NCBI RefSeq assembly: GCF_000018025.1
Contig: NC_009831.1
Span: 5,084,001-5,148,000 of the forward strand
DNA: 64,000 bases
Source: Shewanella sediminis HAW-EB3
Lineage (GTDB): Bacteria > Pseudomonadota > Gammaproteobacteria > Enterobacterales > Shewanellaceae
Direction: 5' to 3'
Below, piece after piece: positions 1 to 9,197 of this stretch. Under the pieces are notes generated by a model that saw only the letters and a list, made by a program, of their open reading frames with translations, did not search any database and was not told where the DNA came from. Numbering within the stretch: position 1 is the stretch's first letter; every line of letters begins with the position of its first letter. The translations under genes and the position numbers were made by a program.

Positions 1-108
1 ATCATCAGTAATTCAACCGATGAAACGACTTCGTCTACTACGTTTGCTGAAGCACCTGGTTCTAATTCGTACTCGGATGATGATCAAATTACTTATCTTC
101 TTCCATAA
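1..108 (+). CDS. bpfA: C-terminal end of a large type I-secreted adhesin (BpfA/LapA-like), partial
   Basis: Frame 1 is open from the window edge to a TAA at 106-108 and gives 35 residues, rich in Ser, Thr and Asp and ending in ITYLLP. This is the kind of acidic, hydroxyl-rich tail that serves as an uncleaved C-terminal secretion signal for type I exporters. The next genes are a complete type I exporter plus LapG/LapD-type control proteins, the arrangement found downstream of bpfA in Shewanella. The identity therefore rests on context and on the tail composition, since the repeats and calcium-binding part of the protein lie outside the window. Confidence 0.6.
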   Translation: MISNSTDETTSSTTFAEAPGSNSYSDDDQITYLLP

Positions 109-122
109 ATCTGCTAATTATC

Positions 123-152
123 AAGATGGTCTATAGCAAAATAGACCATCTT
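123..152 (+). terminator. Perfect 12-bp hairpin between bpfA and the exporter gene
   Basis: AAGATGGTCTAT (123-134) pairs perfectly with ATAGACCATCTT (141-152) around a 6-nt loop. There is no strong T-run after the stem, so it may be a partial terminator or a 3'-end stabiliser of the adhesin mRNA. Either would let the very large adhesin transcript be made in a different amount from the exporter message. Confidence 0.45.
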
Positions 153-216
153 GACTAATACTTTTATAATACAATAAGAATAATTCCATAATAAAATCTT
201 AAGGATAAGCTTTTAG

Positions 217-2397
217 GTGTCTGTTTCCACTCCTCAGAAAACTGAGCAATGGACCGTTTCTGCCTCTCAAAGAGTGTCAGTCGATCCCCTGTTAGACAGT
301 TTAGTGTTATTAACCGAATATTTCGGCAGCCCTTGCTCCAGTGAATCCATGGCGGCAGGTCTCCCCCTGTCCGGTAGTGTACTCACACCAGACTTGGTGC
401 CTCAGGCCGCTGCTCGAGCGGGGTTGGCTGCAAAGTTAACCCGTAAAGGGTTAAACCAAATATCGCCAATTTTCCTGCCCTGTATCTTGCTGCTAAAAGA
501 TAAGAAAGCCTGCCTGCTTCGTGAATTGGATGTAAAAAAAGATAGGGCTGTCATTCAGCTGCCGGAGACTGGTGGCGAAGAGACGCTATCGCTTGAAGAT
601 CTTGAAGCTATCTATGTCGGGTACCTGTTTATGGTTAAGCAGCAGTATCGTGGCGATATGGGCTTCGATATTCATCTCCATGACAGTAATAAGCACTGGT
701 TATTTCAAACAATTAAAGATTCGGCGCCTATCTACCGGGATGCATTAATCGCATCGGTATTGGTCAACCTTTTCGCTTTGGTTTCGCCGCTATTCATCAT
801 GAATGTCTATGATAAGGTCGTCCCCAACCTGGCGTTCGAATCCCTGTGGGTATTAGCCATCGGCGCGGGCATCGCCTATATCTTCGATCTAATCATGCGG
901 CAACTTCGCGCCTATCTCATCGATGTTGCGGGTAAGAAGGTCGATATCATCGTCTCTTCCAAGCTGTTTGCCAAAGCAATAGGCATTCCGCTGGAGAATC
1001 GCTCACCCAGTGTCGGAGGCATGGCCAGGCAGCTAGGTGAGTTTGACAGTATTCGGGATATTCTGACTTCGGCAACAATTACCACATTGGTGGACTTACC
1101 ATTCGCCATCTTCTTCATGATGATTATCTACTTAGTAGCGGGCGACTTAGCCTTAGTACCTCTGTTGGGAGGGGTAATTATTATTACCTATACCTTGATC
1201 ATGCAGCCAAAGTTAAAGGCGGCTATTGAGGAGAGCAACAAGTTTTCCAGCCTGAAACATGGCCATCTTATCGAATCGCTCGCCTCATTAGAGTCGATAA
1301 AATCCAGTGGCGCCGAGGGGTTAGTGCAGAAAAGCTGGCAACAGATGATTGGCCATACCGCCAACTGGCAATTGAAATCGAAGAAAATTTCAACCTCAGT
1401 AACCAACCTCGCTAACTTTACGGTACAGCTTTCTGTCGTGTCAGTGGTGATCCTGGGGGTATATCGCGTGGCCGATAACGAGATCTCTATGGGTGGCATT
1501 ATTGCGGCCGTGATCTTATCCAGTCGGGCAATCTCTCCCATGGCGCAGCTGGCGGGACTCATGACCCGCGGTAATCACACCGCAAGCGCCCTACGGCAAC
1601 TCAATGAGATCATGACCCAAGAGGATGAATTTGAGAATAAGGGTCACCTGGTTAGCCGACAGCGCCTCCAGGGGCAGATGAGTGCCGATCATATTAGTTT
1701 CTCCTATCCCGGTTCGGAAAGACCGGTCTTGCACCCTATGTCTATTAACATTCAGCCAGGCGAGAGAGTCGCTATCATAGGCCGGAATGGTTCAGGTAAG
1801 AGTACCCTGGCGAAAATGCTGGTCGGACTCTATCAACCAAGCAAGGGAAGCCTGAGGTATGACGGACTGGACTCCGCTCAGATCCACCCTACAGACCTGA
1901 GACGAAACTTTGGTTATCTCCCTCAAGATATCACTTTGTTCCATGGCTCTATCAGGGACAACATTCTGTTTGGCACCCGACAGGTATCCGAACACCAACT
2001 GATCCGGGCGGTGCAACTGTCTGGTATCAGCCAGTTTACAGATCTGGAAACAGAAGGATTAGATCAACAGGTAGGTGAAGGTGGCCGCGCACTCTCCAGG
2101 GGGCAGAGGCAAACCGTTGCCCTGGCTAGGGCGACGCTGAACGACCCGCCGGTACTGCTTATGGACGAACCGACGGCGAGCTTAGATGCAAGAGCCGAGA
2201 AACAATTTATAAAAGCCATGGAAAACGTCACGAGAGACAGAACCTTGCTGCTTATCACCCATAAGATGCATCTGCTAAAGCTGGTCGACCGTATTATCGT
2301 GCTCGACAGAGGTCATGTAGTTGCCGATGGGCCTAAAAATGAGGTGCTGGAAAAACTGAGCAAAGGTTTACTCGCCGGAGGTCAGAGAAATGAGTAA
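217..2397 (+). CDS. rtxB: Type I secretion ABC transporter (RtxB/LapB-like)
   Basis: Inner-membrane ABC exporter of 726 residues that should drive export of the adhesin encoded upstream. The first ~140 residues resemble the C39 peptidase-like domain of this family, but no Cys sits in the usual D-C-G-x-A context, so it probably binds the substrate without cutting it. The membrane region spans about 165-440. The ATPase domain shows Walker A GRNGSGKS (near 522-529), the signature LSRGQRQ (near 626), Walker B VLLMDEPT (near 646) and the H-loop LLITHK. The start is GTG with TAAGGA 11 nt upstream. The 3' end overlaps the next gene by 8 nt, which implies translational coupling. Confidence 0.9.
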   Translation: MSVSTPQKTEQWTVSASQRVSVDPLLDSLVLLTEYFGSPCSSESMAAGLPLSGSVLTPDLVPQAAARAGLAAKLTRKGLNQISPIFLPCILLLKDKKACLLRELDVKKDRAVIQLPETGGEETLSLEDLEAIYVGYLFMVKQQYRGDMGFDIHLHDSNKHWLFQTIKDSAPIYRDALIASVLVNLFALVSPLFIMNVYDKVVPNLAFESLWVLAIGAGIAYIFDLIMRQLRAYLIDVAGKKVDIIVSSKLFAKAIGIPLENRSPSVGGMARQLGEFDSIRDILTSATITTLVDLPFAIFFMMIIYLVAGDLALVPLLGGVIIITYTLIMQPKLKAAIEESNKFSSLKHGHLIESLASLESIKSSGAEGLVQKSWQQMIGHTANWQLKSKKISTSVTNLANFTVQLSVVSVVILGVYRVADNEISMGGIIAAVILSSRAISPMAQLAGLMTRGNHTASALRQLNEIMTQEDEFENKGHLVSRQRLQGQMSADHISFSYPGSERPVLHPMSINIQPGERVAIIGRNGSGKSTLAKMLVGLYQPSKGSLRYDGLDSAQIHPTDLRRNFGYLPQDITLFHGSIRDNILFGTRQVSEHQLIRAVQLSGISQFTDLETEGLDQQVGEGGRALSRGQRQTVALARATLNDPPVLLMDEPTASLDARAEKQFIKAMENVTRDRTLLLITHKMHLLKLVDRIIVLDRGHVVADGPKNEVLEKLSKGLLAGGQRNE

Positions 2398-3772
2398 ACA
2401 CTTGACGACTCAAGATCTGGAAATGGTCGATGATGTATACGGTGCCATGATGACCGATGCACCGACCAGTCATAGATTGATCATCTGGGCACTATCAGCC
2501 TTTGCGCTATGCTTCGTTCTCTGGGCTTACTTCTCTAAGTTAGATCAGGTCACAACAGGCATGGGCAAAGTGATCCCCTCCTCTCAAATTCAGGTGATTC
2601 AGAGCCTGGATGGCGGGATAATGCAAGAGCTCTACGTTGAGGAGGGTATGCATGTCACTAAGGGCCAAGCACTGGTACGAATCGATGATACCCGCTTTCG
2701 CTCCGAATTCGATCAACAGGAACAAGAAGTTTTTAGCCTTCAGGCTAATGTAAAACGGCTAGAAGCCGAGCTCAATAGTATTATTATTTCCGATATGTCT
2801 TCAAATTGGCGAGAGCAGGTCAAAATCACCAAGACGCCTCTGTTATTTTCAGGGGAGCTAATCGAAAAAGAACCTGAACTGGTAAAACGTCAATCGGAAG
2901 AGTATTCCGGACGAATGGATAGCCTGAGCAATCAACTAGAAATTCTGGCCAGACAGATCCAACAAAAACAGCAGGAAACTGAAGAGCTGGCTTCGAAGAT
3001 CAATACGCTCACCAGAAGCTTCCAATTAATTTCAAGGGAGTTAGAACTCACCAAGCCTCTGGCAGAAAAAGGGATCGTTCCCGAAGTAGAGCTACTCAAA
3101 CTTGAGCGCACGGTTAACGATATTCAAGGCGAGCTCTCCTCTCTTCGACTGCTAAGGCCTAAAGTTAAAGCCTCACAAGATGAAGCAATATTGAAGCGTC
3201 GTGAGGCCGTGTTTGTCTTTGCCGCCGAAACACGGACTCAGCTCAATGAGATGCAAACCAAGCTATCCAGAATGAGCGAAGCTCAAGTCGGTGCGCAAGA
3301 TAAAGTCAGTAAAGCCGAGATAACATCACCGGTGAATGGAACCATTAAGAGTATTCATATTACTACCCTTGGCGGCGTGGTGCAGCCGGGGATCGATATA
3401 CTCGAAATTGTTCCATCCGAAGACCAATTGCTAATTGAAACCAAAATAGTTCCTAAAGATATCGCTTTTTTACACCCAGGTTTACCCGCCGTAGTTAAGG
3501 TCACAGCCTATGACTTTACACGGTATGGAGGCTTAAATGGGGTTGTAGAGCATATTAGTGCGGATACAACACAAGATGAAGAGGGAAACAGCTTCTATCT
3601 TGTCAGAGTTCGAACTGAACTATCAAGCTTAAAAAAGGACGACGGCACTGAAATGCCAATTATACCAGGGATGTTAACCTCGGTTGATGTAATTACTGGG
3701 CAAAGATCCGTTTTAGAGTACATACTTAATCCAATTTTAAGGGCGAAAGATACGGCACTCAGAGAGCGCTAG
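2390..3772 (+). CDS. Type I secretion membrane fusion protein, HlyD family
   Basis: A 460-residue periplasmic adaptor that joins the ABC exporter to the outer-membrane channel. It has a short cytoplasmic N-terminus, one membrane anchor at about 28-47, a long charged coiled-coil region (about 90-300) rich in Glu, Gln, Leu and Lys, and a C-terminal HlyD beta-barrel region containing ITSPVNGTIKSI, the lipoyl/HlyD motif. Its ATG lies inside the end of the ABC gene. Position and family match LapC and the Shewanella adaptor that exports BpfA. Confidence 0.9.
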   Translation: MSKHLTTQDLEMVDDVYGAMMTDAPTSHRLIIWALSAFALCFVLWAYFSKLDQVTTGMGKVIPSSQIQVIQSLDGGIMQELYVEEGMHVTKGQALVRIDDTRFRSEFDQQEQEVFSLQANVKRLEAELNSIIISDMSSNWREQVKITKTPLLFSGELIEKEPELVKRQSEEYSGRMDSLSNQLEILARQIQQKQQETEELASKINTLTRSFQLISRELELTKPLAEKGIVPEVELLKLERTVNDIQGELSSLRLLRPKVKASQDEAILKRREAVFVFAAETRTQLNEMQTKLSRMSEAQVGAQDKVSKAEITSPVNGTIKSIHITTLGGVVQPGIDILEIVPSEDQLLIETKIVPKDIAFLHPGLPAVVKVTAYDFTRYGGLNGVVEHISADTTQDEEGNSFYLVRVRTELSSLKKDDGTEMPIIPGMLTSVDVITGQRSVLEYILNPILRAKDTALRER

Positions 3773-3801
3773 CCTAATAAAATCAACCTGGAGGGGTTAA
3801 C

Positions 3802-5220
3802 ATGAACACCAGTAAAATTCGGCAACTAAAACGCAGCGGCTTAGCGTTAGCCGTTAGCGCACTGATTATTCCCGCGTCGGCTTACTGCCAGACATTGGAG
3901 CAAGCGGTCGCGCACACCTTGGATACGAATCCTGAAATTCGTATCGCATTTAATCGCTTTAAAGCTCGTGAAGAGCAGGTTAGTCAAGCGATAGCCGGTT
4001 ACATGCCAACGGTAGATATCAGTGGAGGATATGGATATGAGCAGACAGATAGCCCATCGACACGCAGAAAGCCAAATGTAGGTGAAGTCGATTCTGATGG
4101 TGTTGTTGAGTTGGAACGTGGTGAGGCAGGTTTCAGCATCAAGCAGATGCTGTTCGATGGTTTCTATACCAGTAGCGAAGTCGACAGATATAGCTTCGAA
4201 GCCAGTGCCGAACAGTGGGCACTCTTCTCCGCTGCCGAAGATATGGCTCTCGATGTGGCTAAAGTTTATGTTAACTATATCCGTAGCGAGCAGGTACTGA
4301 CGCTGGCAGAAAAAAACCTGGCCAGCCATCAGGAGATATACGACCAGATTAAACAGAGAACCGATTCGGGTTTAGGCTCTGTTGCCGATCTGTCACAAAT
4401 AACGGGTCGTCAGGCTCGTGCCAATTCAAACCTTATCTCGGCTAAAAATAACTTTTTCGATGCGAAAGCACAATTTATCCGCGTGGTAGAACAGCAACCT
4501 GAAAGCTTAATTGTTCCTGTCCCCGATGACGATATGTTGCCTGAAGATCTCAGCACCAGCGTCAAAGTCGCACAAGAAAATCATCCGATTTTAAAATCGG
4601 CTGCCAGCGATATTGAAGCGGCTAAAAACGAGAAATCTTCGGCTCAATCCAACTACTATCCAAAATTCACTTTGGATCTGGAAGGGAACTGGAATAATAA
4701 CTTAGATGGTGAAGAGGGGATCTCAGGTTCAGGCCTATTCTTAAATGATGTCGGCGGATACAGCAATGATCTGGTTGCCATGGTCAGAGTCAAATATAAC
4801 CTTTTTGCAGGCGGTAAAGATCTCGCTCGCACGAAAGAAGCCGCATATAAAATCGGTGAAGCCAAAGAGATCCGTCAACGCGCTCATCGTCAAGTCGTTG
4901 AGGGTGTTAACCTAGCCTGGAACGCCTACGAACTACTCGAACCGCAAAAAATGTATATTCGTGAGCACGTCATCGCGGCTAAAGATACACAAGTCGCTTA
5001 CAGCCAACAGTTCAACCTGGGACAACGAACCCTACTCGATCTATTGGATACCGAAAACGAACTTTTCGAAGCCCGTAAAGATTACCTTGAAGCCGAGTAC
5101 GATAGTATTCTGTCTGAATACCGCATTTTGAATGCTACAGGTCGATTATTGGAATCATTAAGAGTCACTCGCCCGGATGTATGGCAAGGTGAGCGTAACT
5201 ACGAAGGAGGAGTTAACTAA
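3802..5220 (+). CDS. aggA: TolC-like outer-membrane channel of the adhesin exporter (AggA)
   Basis: A 472-residue outer-membrane efflux protein with a Sec signal peptide in the first ~27 residues. The mature part shows the two repeated TolC/OEP halves of long amphipathic helices, with the typical LxQAVxxxLxxNPEI start and a late FNLGQRTLLDLLDTENELF segment. GGAGGGG precedes the ATG. It completes the tripartite type I exporter. The stop TAA overlaps the next start as TAATG, so the following lipoprotein is probably translationally coupled. Confidence 0.92.
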   Translation: MNTSKIRQLKRSGLALAVSALIIPASAYCQTLEQAVAHTLDTNPEIRIAFNRFKAREEQVSQAIAGYMPTVDISGGYGYEQTDSPSTRRKPNVGEVDSDGVVELERGEAGFSIKQMLFDGFYTSSEVDRYSFEASAEQWALFSAAEDMALDVAKVYVNYIRSEQVLTLAEKNLASHQEIYDQIKQRTDSGLGSVADLSQITGRQARANSNLISAKNNFFDAKAQFIRVVEQQPESLIVPVPDDDMLPEDLSTSVKVAQENHPILKSAASDIEAAKNEKSSAQSNYYPKFTLDLEGNWNNNLDGEEGISGSGLFLNDVGGYSNDLVAMVRVKYNLFAGGKDLARTKEAAYKIGEAKEIRQRAHRQVVEGVNLAWNAYELLEPQKMYIREHVIAAKDTQVAYSQQFNLGQRTLLDLLDTENELFEARKDYLEAEYDSILSEYRILNATGRLLESLRVTRPDVWQGERNYEGGVN

Positions 5221-5825
5221 TGAAAACCTTCATATTCATATTAAGTATTGCCCTGCTTGGCGGCTGCTCATCGCATGATATCGTCACCATGGATGAACCC
5301 ACCAATCAAATCCACGATCTTAACGATCTTGATACCGATGGTGTTATTGTCGCCCGAGAGCGTTGTAATGATACAGTATTAGGTGCCACCATAGACAACT
5401 ACGGCTGTGGTAAAGTGAGTGCTATTAATGAACGCTCTGAGCTTAAGATTTTGTTTGCAAACGACTCTTACTACATAGATCCTCAGTACTATGATCAGAT
5501 AGAGGTCATAGCAACATTTATGACCGATTATCCAAATACTGTTGTTACCATTGAGGGACATTGCAGTAAAACGGGATCTTACGATCATAACTTAACGCTT
5601 TCACAGAACAGGGCTAACGCGGTAACGACGACGTTAACTGAACAATTCGGCATTAATCCAGATAGGTTAACCGCGATTGGTTACAGTTTTGACCGCCCGG
5701 TTGATATGAGTGAGACGAGTATTGCCCATACCCGTAACAGACGCGTCATTGCAGAAGTGACCGGAGAAGATACAACGGCAGATATGAAATGGCATATCTA
5801 TACCGTTGATGAAGAAGTAAAGTAA
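5220..5825 (+). CDS. OmpA-family lipoprotein of the bpf operon
   Basis: A 201-residue lipoprotein. The signal peptide ends in a lipobox, LLGGC at 14-18, and the last ~110 residues form an OmpA-like peptidoglycan-binding domain with NLTLSQNRANAVTTTL and a final NRRV. Between them is an Asp-rich stretch and a Cys pair (CNDT...YGCG) that could form a disulfide. The gene overlaps aggA by one base. In the Shewanella bpf operon an OmpA-type protein holds the same place. It may tie the exporter to the cell wall, but its exact job is not shown by the sequence. Confidence 0.85.
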   Translation: MKTFIFILSIALLGGCSSHDIVTMDEPTNQIHDLNDLDTDGVIVARERCNDTVLGATIDNYGCGKVSAINERSELKILFANDSYYIDPQYYDQIEVIATFMTDYPNTVVTIEGHCSKTGSYDHNLTLSQNRANAVTTTLTEQFGINPDRLTAIGYSFDRPVDMSETSIAHTRNRRVIAEVTGEDTTADMKWHIYTVDEEVK

Positions 5826-5843
5826 GGAAATAAACCAAGCATC

Positions 5844-6554
5844 ATGAATGGCAGGCTTTATTGTAGTAAATTAGCATGCAGAAAAGTCTGCCAGTTCATA
5901 TTAATGGCACTGACTCTGGCCATATCATGCCTTTACGCTTCACCCACGCAAAAACTGGATAGGGGCCATATTACTTCGACACTCGAGTCCAAATATGGTG
6001 AACGCGCAGGTAAACGAGCCAAGGCATGGTTTAGGGTGCTTGATGAGGCACAAGGGTTAAGCGAAAAAGAAAAGATGACTAAAGTGAACAACTTTTTTAA
6101 TCTTTTTCGCTTTGTCGACGACATTAAACTTTGGGGTGATAGTAACTACTGGTCGACCCCGATGGAGTTTATCGGAGTTAACGGCGGTGATTGTGAAGAC
6201 TTTTCGATAGCAAAGTATTTCACCCTGCTTCAGCTTGGCGTACCAGAAGATAAGTTGCGGATCACTATGGTTAAAGCAACGAGCGTTAACCAATATCATA
6301 TGGTTCTGGCTTATTACGAAACACCTTCTGCTATCCCCTGGGTACTCGATAATCTAGATACAAGAATTAAACCCGCTACCCAGAGAAAAGATTTAATACC
6401 GGTTTACAGCTTTAATGGTCGACAGCTGTGGCTTAACAAGGAAAAAGGACGAGGCGTTCTTGCAGGTTCCTCCAAAAAGCTTGCGAAATGGAACGATCTC
6501 AAATATAGATTGGGTGTCGAAAGACTTAGACAACCAAAATTAAGATTGGAGTAG
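5844..6554 (+). CDS. bpfG: LapG-type periplasmic cysteine protease that releases the adhesin
   Basis: A 236-residue bacterial transglutaminase-like cysteine protease. An N-terminal hydrophobic segment (about 16-32) is a signal or anchor. The catalytic triad is visible as Cys117 in GGDCEDF, His152 in QYHMVL and Asp169 in VLDN, with spacing close to that of LapG. The acidic residues around Cys117 match the calcium-binding site described for LapG proteins. In the family this protease clips the N-terminal retention module of the adhesin when LapD is not bound to c-di-GMP. It sits directly upstream of the lapD-like gene, as expected for a protease and its inhibitor. Confidence 0.88.
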   Translation: MNGRLYCSKLACRKVCQFILMALTLAISCLYASPTQKLDRGHITSTLESKYGERAGKRAKAWFRVLDEAQGLSEKEKMTKVNNFFNLFRFVDDIKLWGDSNYWSTPMEFIGVNGGDCEDFSIAKYFTLLQLGVPEDKLRITMVKATSVNQYHMVLAYYETPSAIPWVLDNLDTRIKPATQRKDLIPVYSFNGRQLWLNKEKGRGVLAGSSKKLAKWNDLKYRLGVERLRQPKLRLE

Positions 6555-6562
6555 CTAGAAAG

Positions 6563-8485
6563 ATGACACTGTTTCGACAGATATACTCACTACTGTTTGG
6601 CCTGTTTCTACTGGTGGTGGCGAGTCTAGGCTATGTGCAGTTCACTGAGACTCAAAGCTTTCTTACGAAGCAGATGGAGTCAGATCTTAACAACACCAGC
6701 AACTCTCTTGGGATCATGTTAGTACCCGATCTTGAAGCTGGCGATATTGTCGGTGCGGAAACACTGATCAATGTTATTTTTGAAGGTGGATATTACCAGC
6801 AGGTAAAATTGACATGGTTAGTCGACGGCAAACAACAGGTTTGGGAAAACTCAGTTAAGATTGAAGGCGTCCCACAATGGTTTATCGACCTGGATCTATT
6901 CAAGAAAATCAAGAAGGAGAGTACCATCACCTCCGGCTGGATCCAGCTGGCTCGACTTGAGATAACCGCTCACCCGGGGTTTGGCTATCACGAACTGTGG
7001 CGCACGATGAGCAATGCGATTATCGTATTTTCACTGCTCTTTTTAATTGCAATTGTATTCGCTCGAGTAGGGCTAACTTGGATCCTCAAACCTTTACATA
7101 CCATCGCGGAGCACGCTCGAGAGATCTCACAACGAAAATTTGGCCCGGACATGCCTGTACCTAAAACCACGGAGTTAAAGTCCGTCGTACTCGCCTTTAA
7201 CAGCATGTCAGATCAACTCAAATTAATCTTTAACTCTCTCGATGAAGAGGTGGGAGAGCTACGTAAGAAGAACTTAGTCGATCAAGTCTCAGGCCTTCCA
7301 AACCGCCAATATATGATGGGACATTTAAGCAGTTGGCTTAATGAGCCAAAAAGTGGTGCTCTGGTCATGGCGAAGTTGGATTGGTTAGAGGAGGTGCATA
7401 GCAAATATGGCTATCAGGTTCGAGATGAAACGATTAAATTACTTTCTCAGAAGCTGAAGGAGCACTTAGATGAGGTCGCGACTTCTGTTGTAGCAAGAAT
7501 TGCTGCTTATGAATTTGCGTTCTTAATTACCAGCTCAGAACATGAGCAAACCAGCAAATATCTTCAGACTCTGATCCGCACAATTAACCAAGAGATGTCT
7601 AAAGCAGGCTGCAAGCCCAATGAAAACTTTGCCATAGGTGTTGCGGAGCGCATAGGTCAAATGACGGTGTCTGACATCTTGGCACAATCGGATAATGCCC
7701 TTCAAAAAGCCATAAAAGAGGATAAAGTTTTTCATTGGTTTGAAAATACCGAGAAACAACTTTTCACCCGTGAACAATGGCGTGAACACTTGAGCTCAGC
7801 GATCAATGGCCGTCGATTTAAATTTAAGTGGCAGCCCGTACAGCACAATGATAGTGACAATATCATGCAAAGAGAGTTGTACTGTCAGCTTGAACTCGGT
7901 GAAAAGATGGTCCATGCAGGGCAGTTTATGCCTTATGTCGAACTGTTATCACTTGGCTCTTTGCTGGATAAGTGTCTCATCGAGAAAGTACATGAGGATC
8001 GCCTCCTCGATAAGAGTCTTGAGCCCATCGCAATTAACTTAACATTCCAAAGTTTGAGCGATCCTAAATTCCATGAATGGCTAAACCAATTCTTACGCTC
8101 AACAGTGTTATCTGAACGCATCTGTTTCGATATACCTGAAGCCGGCGTGTATAGCGATCCTGATTCCTGTCAGGCACTTTGCACGATTATTCGTGATAAT
8201 GGAGCTCACTTCGGTATCGATCACTTCGGCCGTCAGTTTGGCTCCATGTCTTACCTGCAAACGCTGAGACCAAGTTATGTGAAACTAGATCAATCATTTG
8301 CCTATTATGATGAGAGTGAACACAGTAGCGAACTATGTCGTGCATTGATCAATGTCGCAAGGGGTCTGGATATTAAGATCATAGTAACCGGCATTGAGGA
8401 GATAGCTCAGTTAGATCGCTTCATCCCATTGAAAACCAATGCTTACATGGGCTACATATCCCCACCAGTGGATGTTGAAGATTAA
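6563..8485 (+). CDS. bpfD: LapD-type c-di-GMP receptor with degenerate GGDEF and EAL domains
   Basis: A 640-residue inner-membrane protein: TM1 (about 9-28), a periplasmic LapD/MoxY-type domain (30-146), TM2 (152-172), HAMP, then GGDEF and EAL domains. Neither domain looks catalytic: the GGDEF signature is replaced by AAYEF, and the EAL motif and DDFG (here DHFG) are lost. This is the pattern of a receptor. Trp126 in the periplasmic SGWIQ loop corresponds to the Trp that LapD uses to hold LapG. When the EAL domain binds c-di-GMP, the periplasmic domain should sequester the upstream protease and keep the adhesin on the surface. Last gene of the operon, followed by a strong terminator. Confidence 0.88.
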   Translation: MTLFRQIYSLLFGLFLLVVASLGYVQFTETQSFLTKQMESDLNNTSNSLGIMLVPDLEAGDIVGAETLINVIFEGGYYQQVKLTWLVDGKQQVWENSVKIEGVPQWFIDLDLFKKIKKESTITSGWIQLARLEITAHPGFGYHELWRTMSNAIIVFSLLFLIAIVFARVGLTWILKPLHTIAEHAREISQRKFGPDMPVPKTTELKSVVLAFNSMSDQLKLIFNSLDEEVGELRKKNLVDQVSGLPNRQYMMGHLSSWLNEPKSGALVMAKLDWLEEVHSKYGYQVRDETIKLLSQKLKEHLDEVATSVVARIAAYEFAFLITSSEHEQTSKYLQTLIRTINQEMSKAGCKPNENFAIGVAERIGQMTVSDILAQSDNALQKAIKEDKVFHWFENTEKQLFTREQWREHLSSAINGRRFKFKWQPVQHNDSDNIMQRELYCQLELGEKMVHAGQFMPYVELLSLGSLLDKCLIEKVHEDRLLDKSLEPIAINLTFQSLSDPKFHEWLNQFLRSTVLSERICFDIPEAGVYSDPDSCQALCTIIRDNGAHFGIDHFGRQFGSMSYLQTLRPSYVKLDQSFAYYDESEHSSELCRALINVARGLDIKIIVTGIEEIAQLDRFIPLKTNAYMGYISPPVDVED

Positions 8486-8511
8486 ATGTAATATCTACAA
8501 GATACAGTAAT

Positions 8512-8543
8512 AAAAGGCCTCAGATGAACTCTGAGGCCTTTTT
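8512..8543 (+). terminator. Rho-independent terminator of the bpf operon
   Basis: AAAAGGCCTCAGA and TCTGAGGCCTTTTT form a long GC-containing stem with a short loop and a T-run, 27 nt after the last stop codon. Confidence 0.9.
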
Positions 8544-8633
8544 CGTACCTGGCCGGCCTGTATATCCCATTATCTCAGAATCAAGGGGGTGAGGAACGAG
8601 ATATCCGGGATCAAACTAAACTAAAGTGCCTAG

Positions 8634-8678
8634 ATTCCGTATAAGTTCGTCCCTCACTTTACGGAATGACGAACTTAT
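8634..8678. repeat. Interleaved inverted repeats (REP-like)
   Basis: Two inverted repeats are interleaved without gaps: ATTCCGT (8634-8640) with ACGGAAT (8661-8667), and ATAAGTTCGTC (8641-8651) with GACGAACTTAT (8668-8678). Only one pair can form at a time because there are no linker bases for a pseudoknot. The GGAATGAC core recurs in the intergenic repeat near 45000. The rest of 8544-8723 shows no gene. Confidence 0.5.
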
Positions 8679-8763
8679 CGAAACTTGCGTGATTTGCTCC
8701 CTGTATATTCAAACCCGGAAACGAAAAAAGCCTTTCGGTTTCTCTGAAGGCTCTTCGAAAGAG

Positions 8764-8810
8764 GTCGGCCAGCTTTGATAAAAAGGGAGGATTCGAACCT
8801 CTGACCCTTT
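8764..8810 (-). pseudogene. T-arm-only tRNA-Pro fragment, copy 1
   Basis: Contains the T-arm of tRNA-Pro (near 8786-8807) but no anticodon or acceptor arm. It lies between two terminator-like hairpins of the tail array. Confidence 0.6.
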
Positions 8811-8878
8811 TTCACTAATCCCCACAGCCAAAAACGGAAAAAGCCTTTCGATTTCTCGAAGGGCTTTCTCATAAAATT

Positions 8879-8980
8879 GGTCGGCCAGCTTTGATAAAGA
8901 GGAAGGATTCGAACCTCTGACCCTCTGACCCTCTGGTCCGCTTTTGCTTCAAATCAGGATGCGCTACCGGGCTGCGCACT
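8879..8980 (-). pseudogene. Degenerate tRNA-Pro copy with enlarged anticodon loop, copy 2
   Basis: Matches tRNA-Pro from the T-arm through the D-arm (GATGCGCTACCGGGCTGCGC on the + strand) but has an insertion in the anticodon loop, a repeated CCCTCTGA, and an acceptor stem that no longer pairs. It is therefore unlikely to be a working tRNA. Confidence 0.7.
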
Positions 8981-9082
8981 TTTACTTCATTAAGAGTCCG
9001 TAAATTTTTTAAAGAATAGTTGACTGTTTTTATAAAATAAAACGAAAAAAGCCTTCTGATTTCTCAAGAGGCTTTTCGAAAA

Positions 9083-9135
9083 GTGGTCGGCCTGCTTTGA
9101 TAAAGAGGGAGGATTCGAACCTCTGACCCTTTTCA
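9083..9135 (-). pseudogene. T-arm-only tRNA-Pro fragment, copy 3
   Basis: T-arm of tRNA-Pro near 9108-9129, flanked by terminator-like hairpins, with no anticodon arm. Its surroundings are nearly identical to those of copy 5. Confidence 0.6.
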
Positions 9136-9197
9136 CTAAATCCTCAAAGCCGGAAACGAAAAAAGCCTCTTGATTTTTCAAGAGGCTTTTCGAAAAG

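Noticed and set aside
8634..8678. H-type RNA pseudoknot
   Set aside because: Linker loops would be zero bases long, which cannot span the stems.
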